Assembly: GCA_964548905.1 (NCBI GenBank)
Contig: CAZJTL010000003.1
Span: 1 to 64,000, forward strand
Source: CAZJTL01 sp964548905
GTDB lineage: Bacteria > Cyanobacteriota > Cyanobacteriia > Cyanobacteriales > Xenococcaceae
Length of the DNA: 64,000 nt
Direction of reading: 5' to 3'
Shown here: positions 34,211 through 43,216 of the stretch, piece by piece
Position numbering within the stretch: position 1 is the first letter of the stretch
How the letters are laid out: each line of letters opens with the position of its first letter
The notes under the pieces: generated by a model
What the model was told of the DNA's origin: nothing
The model's input: only the letters and a program-made list of their open reading frames with translations
Databases searched by the model: none
Program-made: the position numbers and the translations under genes

Positions 34211-35542
34211 CTACTCAGAAGTTTCTTGCTCTAACTTGTCTCGATGAGTAATTGCAGGCAAAAATCCAAGCTCGATCGCTTGATTATAAGAAGTAATCGC
34301 CTCTCGATTGTTGCCTAGTTTCTCCAAAACCAAACCGCGATTGAACCAAATATAACGATCTCGATCGTCGAAATTTTGAGCTCGATCGAAAGCTATTAAT
34401 GCTTGTTGATAAGTAGCTTGCATCTCATCCTTTTGAGCGATCGCTAACAGGGATGTACCTAGTCCTTTCCAAGCTGAAGCGGAATCACTTTTGAGGCTAA
34501 TAGTATTTTGAAACTGTTCTAGAGCTTCTTCTGGTCGATCTGTCTCCAGTAGGCGATCGCCTTGATAAGAATAATATAGAGGTCGAACAATAGGATAAAA
34601 CAATTCTACACAGATCGCGATCGTGCCGATCGCTCCCAGACCAAATGTGACAGTTGTGCCATTTTGGACAATTGATTTGATGATTGCTTCTAAGGTATCG
34701 ATGGCATCAAAATCTTGCCAAAACCCTTGCCAACTATTTCTTTTCTGCGTAAATATTTTTAGCTCTTTGCTTAGTTCTTCTATAGATTGATAACGCTCGT
34801 TGGCATCGATGCGTACCATTTTATTTAAAATATTAACCAGGGATTTTTTCAGTTTAATTTCTGGAGGAAAGATAATATTTTCTTGTTCGTCCCTGAACAA
34901 ATGTTTGGGATGCTTTCCAGTTAATAGCTGAATCGCTGTCATTCCTACAGAATAAATATCGCTATTAAAATTGGGTTTTCCTTCTCTTTGTTCTAGAGGA
35001 GCATAACCTCCAGTATAGATACGAGTTTGGTTTTTTTGTGGCTGAGTAAATCCATTTTCAGTATTGATTTGTTTAACGGCTCCAAAATCAATTAAAACTA
35101 ATTTATTGTCTTTTTTGCGTCGGATTAGGTTAGATGGCTTGATGTCACGATGGATAATATTTTGTTGATGAAGGGGTTTTAATATCAGCAGTATTTCCTC
35201 AATCAAATTAATTACATAGTGATGATTTAATGGTTTATTAAATAACCGATCTAAGGTTTTACCATCTACATATTCTTCTACTAAATATAAGCTCTCATTT
35301 TCTTCAAAGCACTCGATAAAATCTGGAATTTGTTTAGTATCATTGAGTTGTTGGAGAATATTTGCCTCTCTAATAAATAATCGTTTTGCTGTTTGGCGAT
35401 CGGCAAAGAAAGGATCTAATTTTTTGACAACACAGCGAGAGTTATAATTATCGATATCCTCAGCCAAATAAGTTACACAGAAAGATCCTCTTCCTAGCTC
35501 ATTGATAATTTTGTAACGATTATTTAACTGGGCTGGTATCAT
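34211..35542 (-). CDS. Ser/Thr protein kinase with TM segment and TPR-like repeats
   Basis: 443 residues. Hanks-type kinase domain (~10-270): glycine loop ELGRGSFCVTY, ATP-binding Lys40 or 41 in CVVKKLD, catalytic HRDIKPSN with Asp133, DFG 152-154 and the activation-loop end GGYAPLEQREG. A hydrophobic helix at about 297-316 then anchors it, and residues ~330-443 form three TPR-like helical pairs (EEALEQFQNTISL, ALIAFDRAQNF, REAITSYNQAIEL). This is the layout of many cyanobacterial Spk kinases. ATG at 35542. No substrate or partner gene is evident. Confidence 0.94.
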   Translation of the reverse strand: MIPAQLNNRYKIINELGRGSFCVTYLAEDIDNYNSRCVVKKLDPFFADRQTAKRLFIREANILQQLNDTKQIPDFIECFEENESLYLVEEYVDGKTLDRLFNKPLNHHYVINLIEEILLILKPLHQQNIIHRDIKPSNLIRRKKDNKLVLIDFGAVKQINTENGFTQPQKNQTRIYTGGYAPLEQREGKPNFNSDIYSVGMTAIQLLTGKHPKHLFRDEQENIIFPPEIKLKKSLVNILNKMVRIDANERYQSIEELSKELKIFTQKRNSWQGFWQDFDAIDTLEAIIKSIVQNGTTVTFGLGAIGTIAICVELFYPIVRPLYYSYQGDRLLETDRPEEALEQFQNTISLKSDSASAWKGLGTSLLAIAQKDEMQATYQQALIAFDRAQNFDDRDRYIWFNRGLVLEKLGNNREAITSYNQAIELGFLPAITHRDKLEQETSE

Positions 35543-35772
35543 CGTCTTTGAATGAAAATTTAGGCGATCTAGAGTTTTTCTTGAAGATAAGGGTTAATTA
35601 ATAAACTACCAGAAATACGGCAAGCAAAAACAGTTTCGCCAATTTATTGGAAAATTGCCTGAAAATGGCTGCACACAGGAGGATGTTTGCGTTGATAATT
35701 TTGCTCTTAGAATGGGTAATTTTACGATGAGCGTGCTTCCCTCACCTGGTTCTGACTAAAGAAAATGCGATC

Positions 35773-35794
35773 GGGCAACCACAAGGGATTGCCC
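35773..35794. repeat. GGGCAA...TTGCCC dispersed palindrome
   Basis: GGGCAA and TTGCCC arms around CCACAAGGGA. This motif is frequent between genes in cyanobacteria. The rest of the 35543-35851 gap shows no gene or clear promoter. Confidence 0.5.
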
Positions 35795-35851
35795 CTACCA
35801 TCTTTTCTTAACCAATGCTTATTTACCCTAGATTAGCTGGTTAAAAACTAA

Positions 35852-36205
35852 TTAATTAGCCCGCTTTAAGCCTTCAAGTTGAACTCGAACATAATGGAGA
35901 TAGCTTTGGTTTTTGAGAGTTTCTGGTGTCAGTCTACCGCGAGCAATTCCACCCTTAACTAAATCTTCAGCGCCAACTCTTCCTCTCCTGACAGCGCCAA
36001 GAAAAGCTGCACCGCTTGGAATACCTTGCTCTGTAAAATAACCTTGATAACCATGTTGAACTAAATTAAAAGGGGTAACTTCTACAATCTTACGAGTCAT
36101 GGTTTGATTCGTATTTTGATTCATAGTTGTTACTTGTTGAGCGTATACTGGGACAGTAGCAGCAAAAGTTAAAGTAGATAGAGTAGCGATTAATAGACGT
36201 TTCAT
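35852..36205 (-). CDS. Small secreted protein, unknown
   Basis: 117 residues with a clear Sec signal peptide (MKRLLIATLSTLTFAATVPVYAQ, cleavage after AQ). The mature part is basic and contains FTEQGIPSGAAFLGAVRRGRVGAEDLVKGGIARGRL. I do not recognise a domain. Probably periplasmic or extracellular. ATG at 36205, preceded by AGGAAGA-like ribosome-binding sequence. Not in an evident operon. Confidence 0.72.
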   Translation of the reverse strand: MKRLLIATLSTLTFAATVPVYAQQVTTMNQNTNQTMTRKIVEVTPFNLVQHGYQGYFTEQGIPSGAAFLGAVRRGRVGAEDLVKGGIARGRLTPETLKNQSYLHYVRVQLEGLKRAN

Positions 36206-36381
36206 GATTGTTCTTCCTCTCTTGGCGATCGAATTATTTAATTTGTTTCTTTGATTATTAGAATGACTGACCTAACTGAGAAGGAAGCGATCGTTTACTG
36301 AGAAGTAGAATAAAAGTTGCTTAAGATTGGCTGAGTGAAATCACGAATGAATACGATCGCTGTACTGTATATATCTAACTA

Positions 36382-37218
36382 ATGAACATTCTAGAATTTT
36401 CTTTACTAGTTTGGATTGGCTCTTTTGCTGCTGGCTTTTTGGGTGCGCTAACTGGCTTGGGAGGAGGAGTAGTTATCGTTCCTTTCTTAACTTCTGTGTT
36501 TGGAGTAGATATTCGCTATGCCATTGGTGCTTCCTTGGTTTCTGTGATTGCAACTTCTTCAGGTGCGGCATCTGCATATATCAAGCAGGGCTACACAAAT
36601 TTGCGACTGGGAATGTTTTTAGAAGTAGCAACTACTATTGGTGCTTTATTGGGTGCTGCGATCGCTGCTTTTATTTCAATTAAAGCACTTACCGTCGTGC
36701 TGGCGATCGTTCTCCTCTATTCTGCTTATTTAGCTCAACAACCACAATCTGAATATGATGACGATGAATCGAGCGATGCCATAGCAACTAATTTAAACCT
36801 CAATAGTACTTATCCAACTGCCGAGGGATTAATATCTTACCAGGTTCATTCCGTACCGCTTGGTTTTGTCTTGATGATCTTAGCTGGAACCCTTTCTGGA
36901 TTGCTCGGTATTGGTTCGGGAGGGCTGAAAGTATTGGCGATGGATCGAGCGATGAATCTTCCCTTTAAAGTCTCTACAACTACCAGCAATTTTATGATTG
37001 GGGTGACAGCCGCAGTGTCGGCGGGAGTTTATCTAGCAAGAGGTTACATCGATCCTGGCTTATCAATGCCTGTAATGCTAGGTGTATTAACTGGTGCTTG
37101 GCTAGGAGCAAAAACCCTTGTGGGCGCTCAAACTCAAGTGTTGAGAATTATCTTCAGTCTAGTACTAGTAGCAATGGCTTTGAAAATGGTTTATAACAAT
37201 TTGCTCGGAGGTCTTTAG
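36382..37218 (+). CDS. TauE/SafE-family membrane transporter (COG0730)
   Basis: 278 residues, about eight hydrophobic segments in two repeats, each starting with the family GG motif: GALTGLGGGVVIVPFL and GLLGIGSGGLKVLAM. A cytosolic acidic linker (EYDDDESSDAIATN) divides them. Members export sulfite, sulfoacetate or related anions. It is followed, after 94 bp, by a DUF1634 gene, a pair that recurs in other bacteria. ATG at 36382. Confidence 0.93.
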   Translation: MNILEFSLLVWIGSFAAGFLGALTGLGGGVVIVPFLTSVFGVDIRYAIGASLVSVIATSSGAASAYIKQGYTNLRLGMFLEVATTIGALLGAAIAAFISIKALTVVLAIVLLYSAYLAQQPQSEYDDDESSDAIATNLNLNSTYPTAEGLISYQVHSVPLGFVLMILAGTLSGLLGIGSGGLKVLAMDRAMNLPFKVSTTTSNFMIGVTAAVSAGVYLARGYIDPGLSMPVMLGVLTGAWLGAKTLVGAQTQVLRIIFSLVLVAMALKMVYNNLLGGL

Positions 37219-37312
37219 AATGTACGAAAGCAGTTTATGCTAATTTGCCTTCCAATTGAATAATCCCATATTTTAAATCGTATCTGCTGACAAGAAAAAA
37301 GGAATAGAACTA

Positions 37313-37777
37313 GTGTTTATAGAGCAAGGCATCATTGAACTAAACAAAATCAAAAGCGATCGCGAAAGTTGTCAAGAGCAAAACGTTTCTAATGTTAGTA
37401 TTACCAAAAGCAAGAGCGATCGGCAATTCGAGGTTTTTCTCAGCAATCTCCTAAAATACGGCGTTCTCATCGCTAGTACCGTAGTTTTAGTAGGTGGTAT
37501 TCTTTACCTGATCGATTATGGTGCCGAGCCAGCTAATTATAATTTCTTTCAGGGAGAACCATCTAGATTATGTTCTCCAATAGGAGTATTGAAGGCAGTT
37601 TTGTCTGGGAATTGTAGTGGTATTATTCAACTTGGACTGCTGCTACTAATTGCTACTCCAATTATTCGTGTAATTTTTTCTTTAATGGCTTTCTTGTGGC
37701 GGCGAGATTTTATTTACGTTGCTATTACCTCTCTAGTATTAGCTGGTCTGACTTATAGCATTATAGGAGCATATTAA
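37313..37777 (+). CDS. DUF1634 membrane protein, probable TauE partner
   Basis: 154 residues with three hydrophobic segments at about 49-68, 100-120 and 132-150. The pattern LLKYGVLIASTVVLVGGILYLI and GLLLLIATPIIRVIFSLMAF matches DUF1634. GTG start at 37313. It sits on the same strand as, and downstream of, the TauE-type transporter, so a joint role in anion export is likely. The N-terminal 40 residues are polar and variable. Confidence 0.85.
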   Translation: MFIEQGIIELNKIKSDRESCQEQNVSNVSITKSKSDRQFEVFLSNLLKYGVLIASTVVLVGGILYLIDYGAEPANYNFFQGEPSRLCSPIGVLKAVLSGNCSGIIQLGLLLLIATPIIRVIFSLMAFLWRRDFIYVAITSLVLAGLTYSIIGAY

Positions 37778-37822
37778 GTAAACTACCCATCCCAAACTAA
37801 CGGAAAGGAAAGGGCTTTAGCC

Positions 37823-38623
37823 CTAGTCCCAGTTCATCGGGAAGAGCGACAATTGTCCGCCCATTTGACAAACTAGTGCCGAACTTTCGGGATGGTTTAC
37901 AAAGACACCCCCAAGTTGAGAGATTACCAAACCAGCGTTCACGTCAGCATCATGTTCCCACCCACAGTTACCACATTTAAACTTCTTCCCACTCCGATAG
38001 GATTTTCTAGGGAGCGGGTGAACATGGTGGCATCTCGCGCAAGTCTGGGAAGTGTATGCGGATGGAACAAAAACCACCTCAACTCCAGCAATGGCGGCTT
38101 TATACAAAACTTGCATTCTGAGTTGATAGAACGACCAATTGTTCGTTTTTCTTCTCTCGGTTTTGCTTCTAGGCTTTTTGTTGAGAGATTGCCTAATATT
38201 AGTCAAATCCTCAAAAGCCAATCCTGCGTTAAGTTGTTTTGCTTCTGCAACGAGTTGTTTGGATATATTGTTGTTGAGCCATTTTTGAAATCTACGTTCG
38301 CGCCCAGAGAGCCTTCTAAGAAGCCTTCTACCATCAAGAGAAATGCTAGTAGGTCTAAAAGTTTTTACCTTGTAAGATGCCTTCAGGTTGCCGACTACAC
38401 GCCTAATTGCTTGGCAGATGTGGTTAGCTTTCAATCCCGTAGCATCTTTAACTTGGTAATAAGTCAGATGGTGAAGTTTAGTCGTGTTAGTCACGCCTTC
38501 CATCTTGGCTGTATCGAGGATGCGATTACAAGCATCAGCAAATCGTTCCAACGTTTTATCAATTTCTGGAACAATATCTGGATGGACTTGAAGCTTGCAA
38601 GATACAGTTATAGTTTGAGTCAT
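37823..38623 (-). CDS. TnpB-like protein lacking the RuvC-I region (in-frame deletion)
   Basis: Reads MTQTITVSCKLQV from ATG 38623 to a stop at 37823, 266 residues against roughly 400 for intact family members. Compared with the neighbouring tnpB, about 129 residues are missing between FRPTSISLD and RRLLRRLSGRERRF, covering the central beta-rich part and the first RuvC Asp. The remaining catalytic Glu (FEDLTN), the last Asp (HDADVNAG) and the zinc finger (CARC, CGNC) are intact. An 8-bp repeat AGCCTTCT occurs at 38310-38317 and 38322-38329, exactly at the join, suggesting slippage-type deletion. The frame is still open. It should be nuclease-dead. It could be decay, or a nuclease-dead RNA-guided binder like TldR. 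Confidence 0.8.
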   Translation of the reverse strand: MTQTITVSCKLQVHPDIVPEIDKTLERFADACNRILDTAKMEGVTNTTKLHHLTYYQVKDATGLKANHICQAIRRVVGNLKASYKVKTFRPTSISLDGRRLLRRLSGRERRFQKWLNNNISKQLVAEAKQLNAGLAFEDLTNIRQSLNKKPRSKTERRKTNNWSFYQLRMQVLYKAAIAGVEVVFVPSAYTSQTCARCHHVHPLPRKSYRSGKKFKCGNCGWEHDADVNAGLVISQLGGVFVNHPESSALVCQMGGQLSLFPMNWD

Positions 38624-38672
38624 GCCAGCATCATACATCATCCAAATTTAAAAGTAAAACCTATATTGGAGG

Positions 38673-38726
38673 CTCGGCATTCTTCCTACACCAATGCAGT
38701 GGCGGGCGTGTAGGTATCCTGCCGAG
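38673..38726. repeat. Left-end double hairpin of the IS605-type element
   Basis: Outer arms CTCGGCA (38673-38679) and TGCCGAG (38720-38726); inner arms CCTACAC (38685-38691) and GTGTAGG (38708-38714). A related, partly rearranged copy lies at 54995-55079. The outer stem ends 7 bp before the pheA ATG and includes its GAG ribosome-binding core. Confidence 0.8.
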
Positions 38727-38733
38727 AATTTTG

Positions 38734-39600
38734 ATGACTATTTCCATTGCCTATCTCGGACCAACTGGAACTAATACAGAAACAGCAGCGATCGCCTATC
38801 AAAACTGGCTCAAACAAGAAAAAGGTCAAGAATCTGTTTTAAAACCCTATGCTAGCATTGCTCTAACTCTTCGTTCTGTAGCTCAACAAGAATCAAATTT
38901 AGCAGTAGTTCCAGTCGAAAATTCGATCGAAGGGAGCGTTGCTATTACCTTAGATACTCTCTGGGAATTAGAGAACCTCAAAATTCAACAAGCTCTAGTC
39001 TTACCTATTTCTCACGCTTTATTATCTTACAGTCACACCCAACAAGATATTCAAACCGTTTATTCTCATCCTCATGCTTTAGCACAGTGCCAGAAATGGT
39101 TGGAAAATAATCTTCCTAACGTTCGAGCGATGGCAACTAATTCAACTACAGAAGCTCTTAAATATCTTAAAGACGATTTGACGGCAGCAGCGATCTCGTC
39201 TCCAAAAGCATCTAAACTATATGACGTGCCAATACTTGCCGAAAATATTGGTGATTATCCCGATAATTGTACCCGCTTTTGGGTAGTAAATTTAGATTCT
39301 GAGGGGTCGGAGGGCAACTATACATCTCTAGCTTTCAGCATACCCGATCGCTCTGGAGCTTTAGTTAAACCCCTGCAAGTTTTTGCCAAAAGAAACATCA
39401 ATCTTTGCCGAATAGAATCTCGTCCCACCAAGCGATCGCTGGGGGAATACATTTTTTCGATCGACCTAGAAGGTAGCGCTCAGGATGCTGATGTTCGAGC
39501 TGCTTTGACTGAATTACTCGATTGCACCGAAGTATTAAAGATTTTTGGCAGTTACCATCTCTCAACTATTGCTGACAATTCAATCGAGGAAGCTCATTGA
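38734..39600 (+). CDS. pheA: Prephenate dehydratase
   Basis: 288 residues. Catalytic domain with YLGPTGTNTETA, VPVENSIEGSV and NSTTEALKYL elements, and an ACT domain at the C-terminus (FSIPDRSGALVKPLQVF, then ESRPTKRSLGEY), the phenylalanine-sensing site. Converts prephenate to phenylpyruvate. I use the ATG at 38734; the TTG at 38731 is less likely. The start lies 7 bp beyond the IS605-type hairpin, so the gene has no room for its own promoter downstream of the insert. It overlaps the convergent LON-domain gene by 7 bp. Confidence 0.96.
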   Translation: MTISIAYLGPTGTNTETAAIAYQNWLKQEKGQESVLKPYASIALTLRSVAQQESNLAVVPVENSIEGSVAITLDTLWELENLKIQQALVLPISHALLSYSHTQQDIQTVYSHPHALAQCQKWLENNLPNVRAMATNSTTEALKYLKDDLTAAAISSPKASKLYDVPILAENIGDYPDNCTRFWVVNLDSEGSEGNYTSLAFSIPDRSGALVKPLQVFAKRNINLCRIESRPTKRSLGEYIFSIDLEGSAQDADVRAALTELLDCTEVLKIFGSYHLSTIADNSIEEAH

Positions 39601-40232
39601 AAAGCATCTTTGAGAGCAGCACGAGCAGCTAAATGATTGCGAGTAGAAGCAAGAATATCAGTTTCTCTTTGCAAGCGTTCGGCAGTATCTTGCATCTCTA
39701 ATAAAGTTTGTTGCTCGGAAGCTACACCAGACAAATTACTGGCAACCCAATAAGATAATTCTCTTGGTAACTTGGGTAAATCTTCAGGTAACTCAATTTT
39801 CTGATCGGTTAGTTTAGCTGTAAGACGAACCACGTCTCGCAATAGGTTTTCTACCTCAGTTGCCATTGATCTTAAATCTTGAGTAGGTGGTTTATCTTCA
39901 ATCCACTGTACCAAACCCACTCGATAGGGTTTTTCTCTAATGTATTCGAGGACTCTAAAACGCTGTTGTCCTAGAGTTCGCATTTTCATGCGATCGTCTG
40001 GCAAACGCTGAAAATCAATAATTTCTGCACAACAGCCTACATTGGCTATTTCCTGATTGACAGGATCTACTGCCAAAACGCCAAAGCGGCGATCGTACTC
40101 CAGAATCGTATTCATCATGATTCTGTAGCGAAATTCAAATATATGAAGAGGTAGAGGACGACCAGGAAATAAAACCACTTCAGGAAGTGGGAACAAGGGC
40201 AACTCTCTCACAGCAATCGAAGAAGATGTCAT
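39594..40232 (-). CDS. LON peptidase substrate-binding domain protein
   Basis: 212 residues. N-terminal LON-like domain, recognisable by ELPLFPLPEVVLFPGRPLPLHIFEFRYR and ILEYDRRFGVLAVD, and a helical C-terminal region. There is no AAA+ or Ser-Lys protease domain, so it is not a Lon protease itself. Such stand-alone proteins are widespread in cyanobacteria with unknown role. ATG at 40232. It overlaps pheA tail-to-tail by 7 bp. Confidence 0.93.
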   Translation of the reverse strand: MTSSSIAVRELPLFPLPEVVLFPGRPLPLHIFEFRYRIMMNTILEYDRRFGVLAVDPVNQEIANVGCCAEIIDFQRLPDDRMKMRTLGQQRFRVLEYIREKPYRVGLVQWIEDKPPTQDLRSMATEVENLLRDVVRLTAKLTDQKIELPEDLPKLPRELSYWVASNLSGVASEQQTLLEMQDTAERLQRETDILASTRNHLAARAALKDAFQ

Positions 40233-40381
40233 TCTGGCTTAAAGTTTCTAGCGCTAATCTGTCTCTTTTACTTTAGCGGATTTTTGTGAACCAGAGACAA
40301 TTACTATTGCCTTAAACCTTCCTGGATTTGCTCCAAAACAATGCTTTCGGTAGAAACTTCTTTACTAGTCCTGTTTTAAGT

Positions 40382-41380
40382 TTACTTTGTTGTTCGTCGG
40401 CGAAATAGATCAAAAATAATACCCAACAAGAGTATGTAGACTGGCGTTGATGGTTCTGGTACTGTTGCATTTGCTCCAGAAACAGGATTGACATTATTGT
40501 TGGTTTCTTCTTCCGCGCTTGCAGGCACAATACTGCTGCTTACTTCTTCTTCTGTTACTGAGTTACCATTAATAATACTGCCGATCCATTGAGCATAGGA
40601 TGAAACTCTAGTAGTTCCAAAAACAGAGCCATACTTGGCATCACTACTATAAAAAGAGTTAACACCAGCTAAATAGCCGTTAATAAACATTCCACCGCCG
40701 CTATCACCGGGGGCAATACTATACTCAAAATCTAAAGGAATAGACGAACCAAATTCATTATATAAGCTAGAACCAGAAGGAGAATCAAAGTCAGACAATA
40801 AGACGTTATTCGACCAATTCTGATTATATTGGGATCCTAGGCGATCGATGTTATTCTCTCCAGCAATCTTGATACCCGAATCATTTTTTGTCTTTGCACC
40901 AGTTGTTCCTGTTCCCAAATTGCCAAAGCCAACATAGATACCTCTTTCACCTACCTCTTCCGTCCCAGTATAGAGAATGGCTGGATCGATACCTGTAACC
41001 GAAGAAGTGAGCTTAAATAATCCAATATCATAGCCTTCTGTTAGCTCTTCTCTACTTGTCCATCCTTTGGTAGAAAATACATTGTTGCGATCGACTTGAT
41101 AGGATGTTTCTCCTAGATTAAATGTACCTCTGTCGATCCATTTTTTATCTCCGTAGACACAATGTCCTGCGGTTAATACCCATTGACTAGCAACTAAAGT
41201 TCCAGAGCATCTTGCCGATTCAGTGTTCAATAAACCAACATTATTATATTTTGCAGCTATAGACTCATAGTCACTGTATTTACCATCGTCTCTGATAGTT
41301 CCCGCTGCTGCAAGTGTGCTTACACCAATTGTTGTCAACAAAGCTATGGTTGATGGAATTATTGCCTGATTTAACTTCAT
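40382..41380 (-). CDS. Secreted trypsin-like serine protease with PEP-CTERM tail
   Basis: 332 residues. Sec signal ending near Ala-Ala-Ala-Gly (residues 1-27), S1 protease fold with catalytic His73 (VLTAGHC), Asp118 (GYDIGLF) and Ser227 (APGDSGGG). The C-terminus carries PEPSTPVYILLLGIIFDLFRRR, i.e. a PEP-CTERM motif, hydrophobic stretch and basic end, which exosortase normally processes at the cell surface. It is a tandem paralogue of the protease at 41579-42601. The order on the minus strand is 41579-42601 first, this gene second. Confidence 0.94.
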   Translation of the reverse strand: MKLNQAIIPSTIALLTTIGVSTLAAAGTIRDDGKYSDYESIAAKYNNVGLLNTESARCSGTLVASQWVLTAGHCVYGDKKWIDRGTFNLGETSYQVDRNNVFSTKGWTSREELTEGYDIGLFKLTSSVTGIDPAILYTGTEEVGERGIYVGFGNLGTGTTGAKTKNDSGIKIAGENNIDRLGSQYNQNWSNNVLLSDFDSPSGSSLYNEFGSSIPLDFEYSIAPGDSGGGMFINGYLAGVNSFYSSDAKYGSVFGTTRVSSYAQWIGSIINGNSVTEEEVSSSIVPASAEEETNNNVNPVSGANATVPEPSTPVYILLLGIIFDLFRRRTTK

Positions 41381-41578
41381 AATCGACGCTCAAAAAATTT
41401 CCGAGGTTGTGCAAACAGATATAGATCAAACCCAATAGAACAAAATCTCGCTTAACGATAAATTATCGAGTTTAAATTTACATATGTTGAGAATTTTGCA
41501 GCTATGCACAACTTTCTCTTTTGTTTTCTCAAATTTACCTATAGATACGCCATAAAAAAATCTATAAATACTGTATTA

Positions 41579-42601
41579 TTATTTATGCTTAAGTTTACTA
41601 TAAAACAATCTTGATGCAAAACTAACCAAGAAAACCGCGATCGCGCTTGAAGGTTCTGGCGTTTGCACATTGCTCTCACTAACTTGAGAATCGGCGACGG
41701 TAACAGTGCTGACTTTGATGTTATTGGCAAGATTAGGATCGCTAGTTACTTGAGATGGATCGCTGCTTTGCCAGCCACCGTTAACAACATAGCTAATCCA
41801 ATCTACAGAGGATGATACTCTAGTTAACCCAAGAGTTGCTCCATACTTAGAATTGTTACTGGTAAAAGAACTAACTCCTACTAAATAGCCATTAGCAAAG
41901 ACACCACCACCGCTATCTCCTGGCGCTAGACCATATTCTAGATCTGAGGGGATTGCATCACCTAAAATGTTAGTCGTACCATTTGGGTCGTCAAAATCTG
42001 CCAATAGCAATCGATTGGAATAGTTTGAGCTATATTGTTGTCCTGTCGCATCGATCGCGTTAGTTCCTGCTGTTTTTTTTCCTCCCGTTCCTGCTGTCGA
42101 ACCAGTGATACCGTCACCAGTTTGACCGAAACCAACAATTACGCCTAAATTGCCTAATTCTTCAGTACCAGAATATAAACTTACTGGCTGAATATTAGTT
42201 ACTGGTGCATTCAATCTTAAAAGTCCAATATCTTCCCCCAAATAAGAGTCTTGAATGTCTCCAGTCCAATCTTTAGGCGTGATTTTAGTATTGGTATCAT
42301 AAACGGTTTCACCAAGAGTAAATGAAGCGCTATTGACAAATCCGCCATAACTTTTTTCTTGATAAAGACAATGTCCAGCAGTAAGAACCCATTGCGGAGC
42401 GATTAAAGTTCCAGAACACCTTCCCGCAGTATTAGCAGTTTTGAACTGAATTTCACCAATACTAGGAAAATCTGCGGCTAGAGATTGGTATCGATCTAGG
42501 GGACGATCGCCCCTAATTGTTCCTGCTTGAGCTGAAACTGTAACACCGATCGCTGCGATCGAAAAAAGAGAGCTTAAAAAAACAAAACTTTTAAGTTGCA
42601 T
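41579..42601 (-). CDS. Secreted trypsin-like serine protease with PEP-CTERM tail (paralogue)
   Basis: 340 residues. Signal peptide to about residue 27 (VTVSAQA), then the same S1 fold with His77 (VLTAGHC), Asp124 (GEDIGLL) and Ser230 (APGDSGGG), and a C-terminal PEPSSAIAVFLVSFASRLF sorting tail. Its similarity along the whole length to the neighbouring protease (SGTLxAxQWVLTAGHC, LGETxYxxD, YxxGL/I APGDSGGG) indicates tandem gene duplication. The exosortase is not in this window. ATG at 42601. Confidence 0.94.
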   Translation of the reverse strand: MQLKSFVFLSSLFSIAAIGVTVSAQAGTIRGDRPLDRYQSLAADFPSIGEIQFKTANTAGRCSGTLIAPQWVLTAGHCLYQEKSYGGFVNSASFTLGETVYDTNTKITPKDWTGDIQDSYLGEDIGLLRLNAPVTNIQPVSLYSGTEELGNLGVIVGFGQTGDGITGSTAGTGGKKTAGTNAIDATGQQYSSNYSNRLLLADFDDPNGTTNILGDAIPSDLEYGLAPGDSGGGVFANGYLVGVSSFTSNNSKYGATLGLTRVSSSVDWISYVVNGGWQSSDPSQVTSDPNLANNIKVSTVTVADSQVSESNVQTPEPSSAIAVFLVSFASRLFYSKLKHK

Positions 42602-43216
42602 TTATTGTGAGACTAACCCACTAATTGAGTTTTTTGACACTCCCCATAGATAACGTTCTGAACGAATGTTCAAGAAATAAGCGGGGATTCTTAAGAGATA
42701 TAAATCCTTAAAGGGTTAGCCAAAAACCCGCTGCTCAATCGTCTAAGTTGATTCTTTTGAGTAGCGTACATCTTAAATATTTTCGCGACAAAAATTATAT
42801 TACCGCGAAACTTTCTTTGTGTATAGCCCTAAACCTAAAAAAATATGGATGCTTCGCGTTTAAAAGTTGATTTGAAAACAATTTTGGTTCTTAGTGGCAA
42901 GAAATCCTAAACTCCTGTTCCTTCAAATCCAACCTCCTGCATAAAAGCCTTCTGCATAAAAGCCTCCTGCCTCCTGCCTTCGTGACACTTTGGCATGTGG
43001 ACTACTAGATTGCCCCAAATTAACCGAAATTGATTAAACTTACCCCTATGATTGACTGAAACTTGATATTTTTAAGCTATTAGATAGTTTTTTAGTCGGC
43101 TTTATTGGTCTGTCAAGATTGATTTTGATGAGTTTGTCGTAAATTCGATCGAGTTTAAAGACATATCTGATTTCTTGATTTCAAGTTTACAGAGTACTAT
43201 TTCAATCAGATAATTT
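42602..43216. other. Long intergenic gap of repeat and IS debris
   Basis: No gene. Contains the solo IS605-type end, the hairpin at about 42731-42766 and CCTTCTGCATAAAAG/CCTCCTGCC repeats (42935-42985). The last ~100 bp before 43217 are AT-rich and may hold the promoter of the hydroxylase gene. Confidence 0.5.
42634..42700. mobile_element. Solo IS200/IS605-type end (right-end-like hairpin)
   Basis: TTGACACTCCCC at 42634-42645 and GCGGGGATTCTT at 42681-42692 form the stem typical of IS605-family ends (CCCC with GGGG around a variable loop), with no transposase attached. A second hairpin-like segment GCTGCTCAA...TTGAGTAGC lies at about 42731-42766. Probably the remains of a decayed or mobilised minimal element. 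Confidence 0.6.

Larger units (their letters stand above)
37795..38726 (-). mobile_element. IS200/IS605-type element with deleted tnpB, abutting pheA
   Basis: The element runs from the right-end hairpin (AAGGGCT...AGCCCT near 37809-37825) through a shortened tnpB to a left-end hairpin at 38673-38726. No tnpA is present. The left end touches the pheA start region. Boundaries at the right are approximate. Confidence 0.65.
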
